From the NCBI GenBank assembly GCA_023416335.1, contig JAEZHY010000178.1:1-7507 (forward strand): DNA of 7,507 nt, in the 5' to 3' direction. This DNA comes from Pseudomonadota bacterium (lineage in GTDB: Bacteria > Desulfobacterota > Syntrophobacteria > Syntrophobacterales > Syntrophobacteraceae). Made by a program: the position numbers and the translations under genes. Positions 5,602-7,507 of the stretch are shown one piece after another. The notes under the pieces were generated by a model that worked only from the letters and a program-made list of their open reading frames with translations, ran no database searches and had not been told where the DNA came from. Numbering within the stretch: position 1 is the first letter of the stretch; every line of letters begins with the position of its first letter.

Positions 5602-6693
5602 ATGACCCAGCGTATATATAATTTTAATGCGGGACCGGCCGCTTTGCCCCTTGTGGTGCTCGAACAGGTCAAGCAGGAAATGCTCGACTTCCATGGAACC
5701 GGGATGTCCATCCTTGAAATGAGTCACCGTTCCAAGGGTTTCGACGAAGTGCTCGAAGATGCGATCACCCGCGCCAAACGCGTTCTGGGACTGGACGACA
5801 ACTACCACGTTCTGTTCATACAAGGCGGGGCAAGCCTGCAGTTTGCAATGATCCCGATGAATCTTGCCACCCCCGGCAAGCCTGCCGACTACGTGGACAC
5901 CGGGACATGGTCGACCAAGGCCATCAAGGAAGCTCGCCTGATGGGCAAAGATGTCCGAGTGATCGCAAGCTCGGAGGACAAGGAGTTTACCTACATACCC
6001 GAACGGATCCCGGTCGATAAAGACGCGGCATACCTTCACATTACGTCGAACAATACCATCCGCGGCACCCAGTGGAAAAGTTTTCCCGAAACTCCCGGCA
6101 GCATCCCGATCATTTCGGATATGTCATCAGACATTTTCAGCCGCAGATTCGATCCGCGCCCGTTTGGACTGATTTACGCCGGTGCGCAGAAGAACATCGG
6201 CCCTTCGGGGATCTGCCTCGTCATAGTCCGGAAAGACATGCTGGAGAGGGTCCCCAAAGAACTCCCGACAATGCTGAGGTATACCACCTACTCGGACAAC
6301 AACTCTCTTTACAATACTCCACCCACCTTCAGCATATATGTGTGCGGCCTGGTGCTGAAATGGCTGGAAGAGACCATCGGCGGTCTCGATGAAATGGAGA
6401 AGATCAACAACCGGAAAGCCGAAACCCTCTACGGCTGCATCGACAGTTGCGACGGTTTCTACAGGGGCACTGCCCGAGCCGATTCGCGCTCACGCATGAA
6501 CGTCACCTTCCGGCTTCCGACGCCGGACCTGGAGAAGGAATTCCTCGCTGAAGCAACCGCAGCCGGTCTTGGCGGTCTCAAAGGACACCGTTCGGTTGGC
6601 GGATGCCGTGCTTCCATATACAACGCGACCACCCCCGAAGCCGTTAACGCCCTTATCGATTTCATGAAGGCTTTTGCGGCGAAAAGAGGCTAG
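5602..6693 (+). CDS. serC: Phosphoserine aminotransferase
   Basis: A 363-residue class V PLP-dependent aminotransferase that converts 3-phosphohydroxypyruvate and glutamate to O-phosphoserine in the cytosolic serine pathway; in many bacteria it also serves pyridoxal phosphate synthesis. The N-terminus NFNAGPAALP is typical. PLP lysine is K197 in YAGAQKNIGPSG (192-203). Other expected active-site residues are R43 (SHRSKGF), W103, T152, D173, Q196, the N238-T239 pair in LYNTPPTF, and H329-R330 in GHRSVGGCRAS. All sit within one to five positions of E. coli SerC, and the length is normal for the family. AGGAG at 5591-5595, six bases before the ATG, supports the start. serC is divergent from the E1-like gene, and no serA or serB is adjacent, so serine synthesis is not clustered here. 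A strong hairpin follows 20 bases after the stop. Confidence 0.96.
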   Translation: MTQRIYNFNAGPAALPLVVLEQVKQEMLDFHGTGMSILEMSHRSKGFDEVLEDAITRAKRVLGLDDNYHVLFIQGGASLQFAMIPMNLATPGKPADYVDTGTWSTKAIKEARLMGKDVRVIASSEDKEFTYIPERIPVDKDAAYLHITSNNTIRGTQWKSFPETPGSIPIISDMSSDIFSRRFDPRPFGLIYAGAQKNIGPSGICLVIVRKDMLERVPKELPTMLRYTTYSDNNSLYNTPPTFSIYVCGLVLKWLEETIGGLDEMEKINNRKAETLYGCIDSCDGFYRGTARADSRSRMNVTFRLPTPDLEKEFLAEATAAGLGGLKGHRSVGGCRASIYNATTPEAVNALIDFMKAFAAKRG

Positions 6694-6713
6694 CCTCTCC
6701 GATTTGAAATGAA

Positions 6714-6749
6714 CCTGCAAATGGTGGGAATGGTCCCACCGTTTGCAGG
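6714..6749 (+). terminator. Strong hairpin after serC; likely terminator or 3' end structure
   Basis: CCTGCAAATGGTGGGA (6714-6729) pairs with TCCCACCGTTTGCAGG (6734-6749) over 16 positions, with only one T/G site that would be a wobble pair in RNA, and a 4-base ATGG loop. It starts 20 bases after the serC stop. The following bases (ATTGTATGCC) have no real T-run, so termination may be weak or Rho-aided, or the stem may protect the mRNA end. Confidence 0.6.
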
Positions 6750-6828
6750 ATTGTATGCCCGAACCGCGTAAAGCCCTGCCCCTTCCACCGTTCATCCATC
6801 TGCCCGGACCACATCACCGACACCCCGA

Positions 6829-6857
6829 TTGGCAATAATCCATAACATCCCTAAGTT
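6829..6857 (+). promoter_or_regulatory. Weak candidate promoter before the DUF3500 gene
   Basis: TTGGCA (6829-6834; 5 of 6 to the -35) is followed after 17 bases by TAAGTT (6852-6857; 3 of 6 to the -10). The region is more AT-rich than its surroundings and lies beyond the serC hairpin, which suggests a separate transcription unit, but the -10 is poor. Confidence 0.25.
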
Positions 6858-6901
6858 ATTGGAATAGTTTTCGAATTTCAGGCGCGGGAAGGAAAGGGAA
6901 A

Positions 6902-7507
6902 ATGGCTATTCCTGAACTGTACGAAAAGGCCCTGCAGGTCGAGAATCCCTCTGAAACAGCTATGATGATGTACGAAGCCGCATTGGTATTTCTGGCTTCG
7001 CTCAGCGGGAAACAGAAACGCGATGCACTCGTCCCCGTTTTCAGCGATGAACGCTACCACTGGGATTACAGGCCCCGGCCGAGGGTCGGCCTGATGTTCA
7101 AAGAAATGGATGAAATCCAGAAGCGTTATGCTCTCGCGTTGCTCGCAAGCGGCCTGAGCAATAGAGGGTACGTCAAGGCTCTTACGATCACGACCCTTGA
7201 GAAATTGCTCCAGCAAATGGAGCAGGACCCAAGGACCTACAACCCCGATCATTATTATGTGACCCTTTTCGGCAATCCGAGACTCAACGGTCCCTGGGGA
7301 TGGCGCTTCGAAGGCCATCACATCTCGGCAAATTTTCTCATCATGGACGGAAGGGAAATCGCTGCGACCCCCAATTTCTTCGGCGCAAATCCCGCAAGAG
7401 TGCTCGAAGGGCCTCTGGCAGGCCTTCGCGTGCTCTCAGCCGAGGAGGATGTCGCACGGCACCTTCTGCTCTCCCTGGATACGTTCAGACGGTCCATGGC
7501 CCTCATC
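6902..7507 (+). CDS. DUF3500-family protein, N-terminal part (3' end outside window)
   Basis: The first 202 codons of a protein I recognise as DUF3500, a family of unknown function; members are longer, so the C-terminus lies outside the window. Matching landmarks are FLASLSGKQKRDAL (30-43), HWDYRPRPRVGL (53-64), YALALLASGLSNRGYVKAL (76-94), the core GPWGWRFEGHHISANF (130-145), and PNFFGANPARVLEGPLAGLRVLSAEED (157-183). The histidines of GHH (139-140) and nearby W54, W132 and W134 are the kind of residues that could form an active or binding site, but no activity is established. No clear signal peptide is seen: the N-terminus MAIPELYEKALQ is charged and helical. A purine-rich stretch (GGAAGGAAAGGG, 6887-6898) precedes the ATG and serves as ribosome binding site. 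It lies 208 bases past serC and is probably a separate transcript. Confidence 0.85.
   Translation, partial: MAIPELYEKALQVENPSETAMMMYEAALVFLASLSGKQKRDALVPVFSDERYHWDYRPRPRVGLMFKEMDEIQKRYALALLASGLSNRGYVKALTITTLEKLLQQMEQDPRTYNPDHYYVTLFGNPRLNGPWGWRFEGHHISANFLIMDGREIAATPNFFGANPARVLEGPLAGLRVLSAEEDVARHLLLSLDTFRRSMALI

Noticed and set aside
6828..6846. Possible sigma-54 promoter (TTGGCA) before the DUF3500 gene
   Set aside because: The second element (TTGC at the required distance) is absent.
6878..7321. 147-codon minus-strand frame at the right end
   Set aside because: The plus strand here is continuously open to the window edge and matches DUF3500; the minus frame is its shadow.

Overview
The window reads as chromosomal DNA from a GC-rich Gram-negative bacterium. 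The best guess is a deltaproteobacterium (Desulfobacterota, Syntrophobacter-like). This rests on the type II secretion secretin, the soluble PAS histidine kinase, and an E1-like protein of a kind I associate with anaerobic sulfate reducers and syntrophs. It is an inference from gene style, not a species identification. No rRNA, tRNA, CRISPR array, integrase or intact insertion sequence is visible.

Layout: (1) 1-692, + strand: the C-terminal part of a secretin of the GspD family, its start cut off by the window edge. (2) 693-895: a short spacer with one hairpin. (3) 896-2026, + strand: a soluble PAS/HisKA/HATPase histidine kinase with no response regulator in view. (4) 2027-2675: a gene-free stretch of about 650 bases, the most unusual part of the window. 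It holds a run of small perfect hairpins (2046-2144), two oppositely oriented copies of a palindromic repeat (one split by about 170 bases of nested inverted repeats), and a good minus-strand promoter-like sequence inside the nest. (5) 2676-4196, - strand: leucyl aminopeptidase PepA (M17). (6) 4197-4509: spacer with a likely pepA promoter. (7) 4510-5343, - strand: a ThiF/MoeB/HesA-type adenylating protein without the zinc cysteines. (8) 5344-5601: divergent promoter region. (9) 5602-6693, + strand: phosphoserine aminotransferase SerC, followed by a strong hairpin. (10) 6902-7507, + strand: the first 202 codons of a DUF3500 protein, cut by the window end.

The genes look like separate transcription units, not one operon. 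PepA (peptide turnover) and the E1-like protein (probably sulfur-carrier or pterin-cofactor chemistry) share a strand but are 313 bases apart, and pepA has its own promoter-like sequence. SerC (serine synthesis) is divergent from the E1-like gene. There is no sign of a multigene novel system. The best candidates for something undescribed are the repeat and hairpin region at 2046-2505, the zinc-less E1-like protein and the DUF3500 protein.
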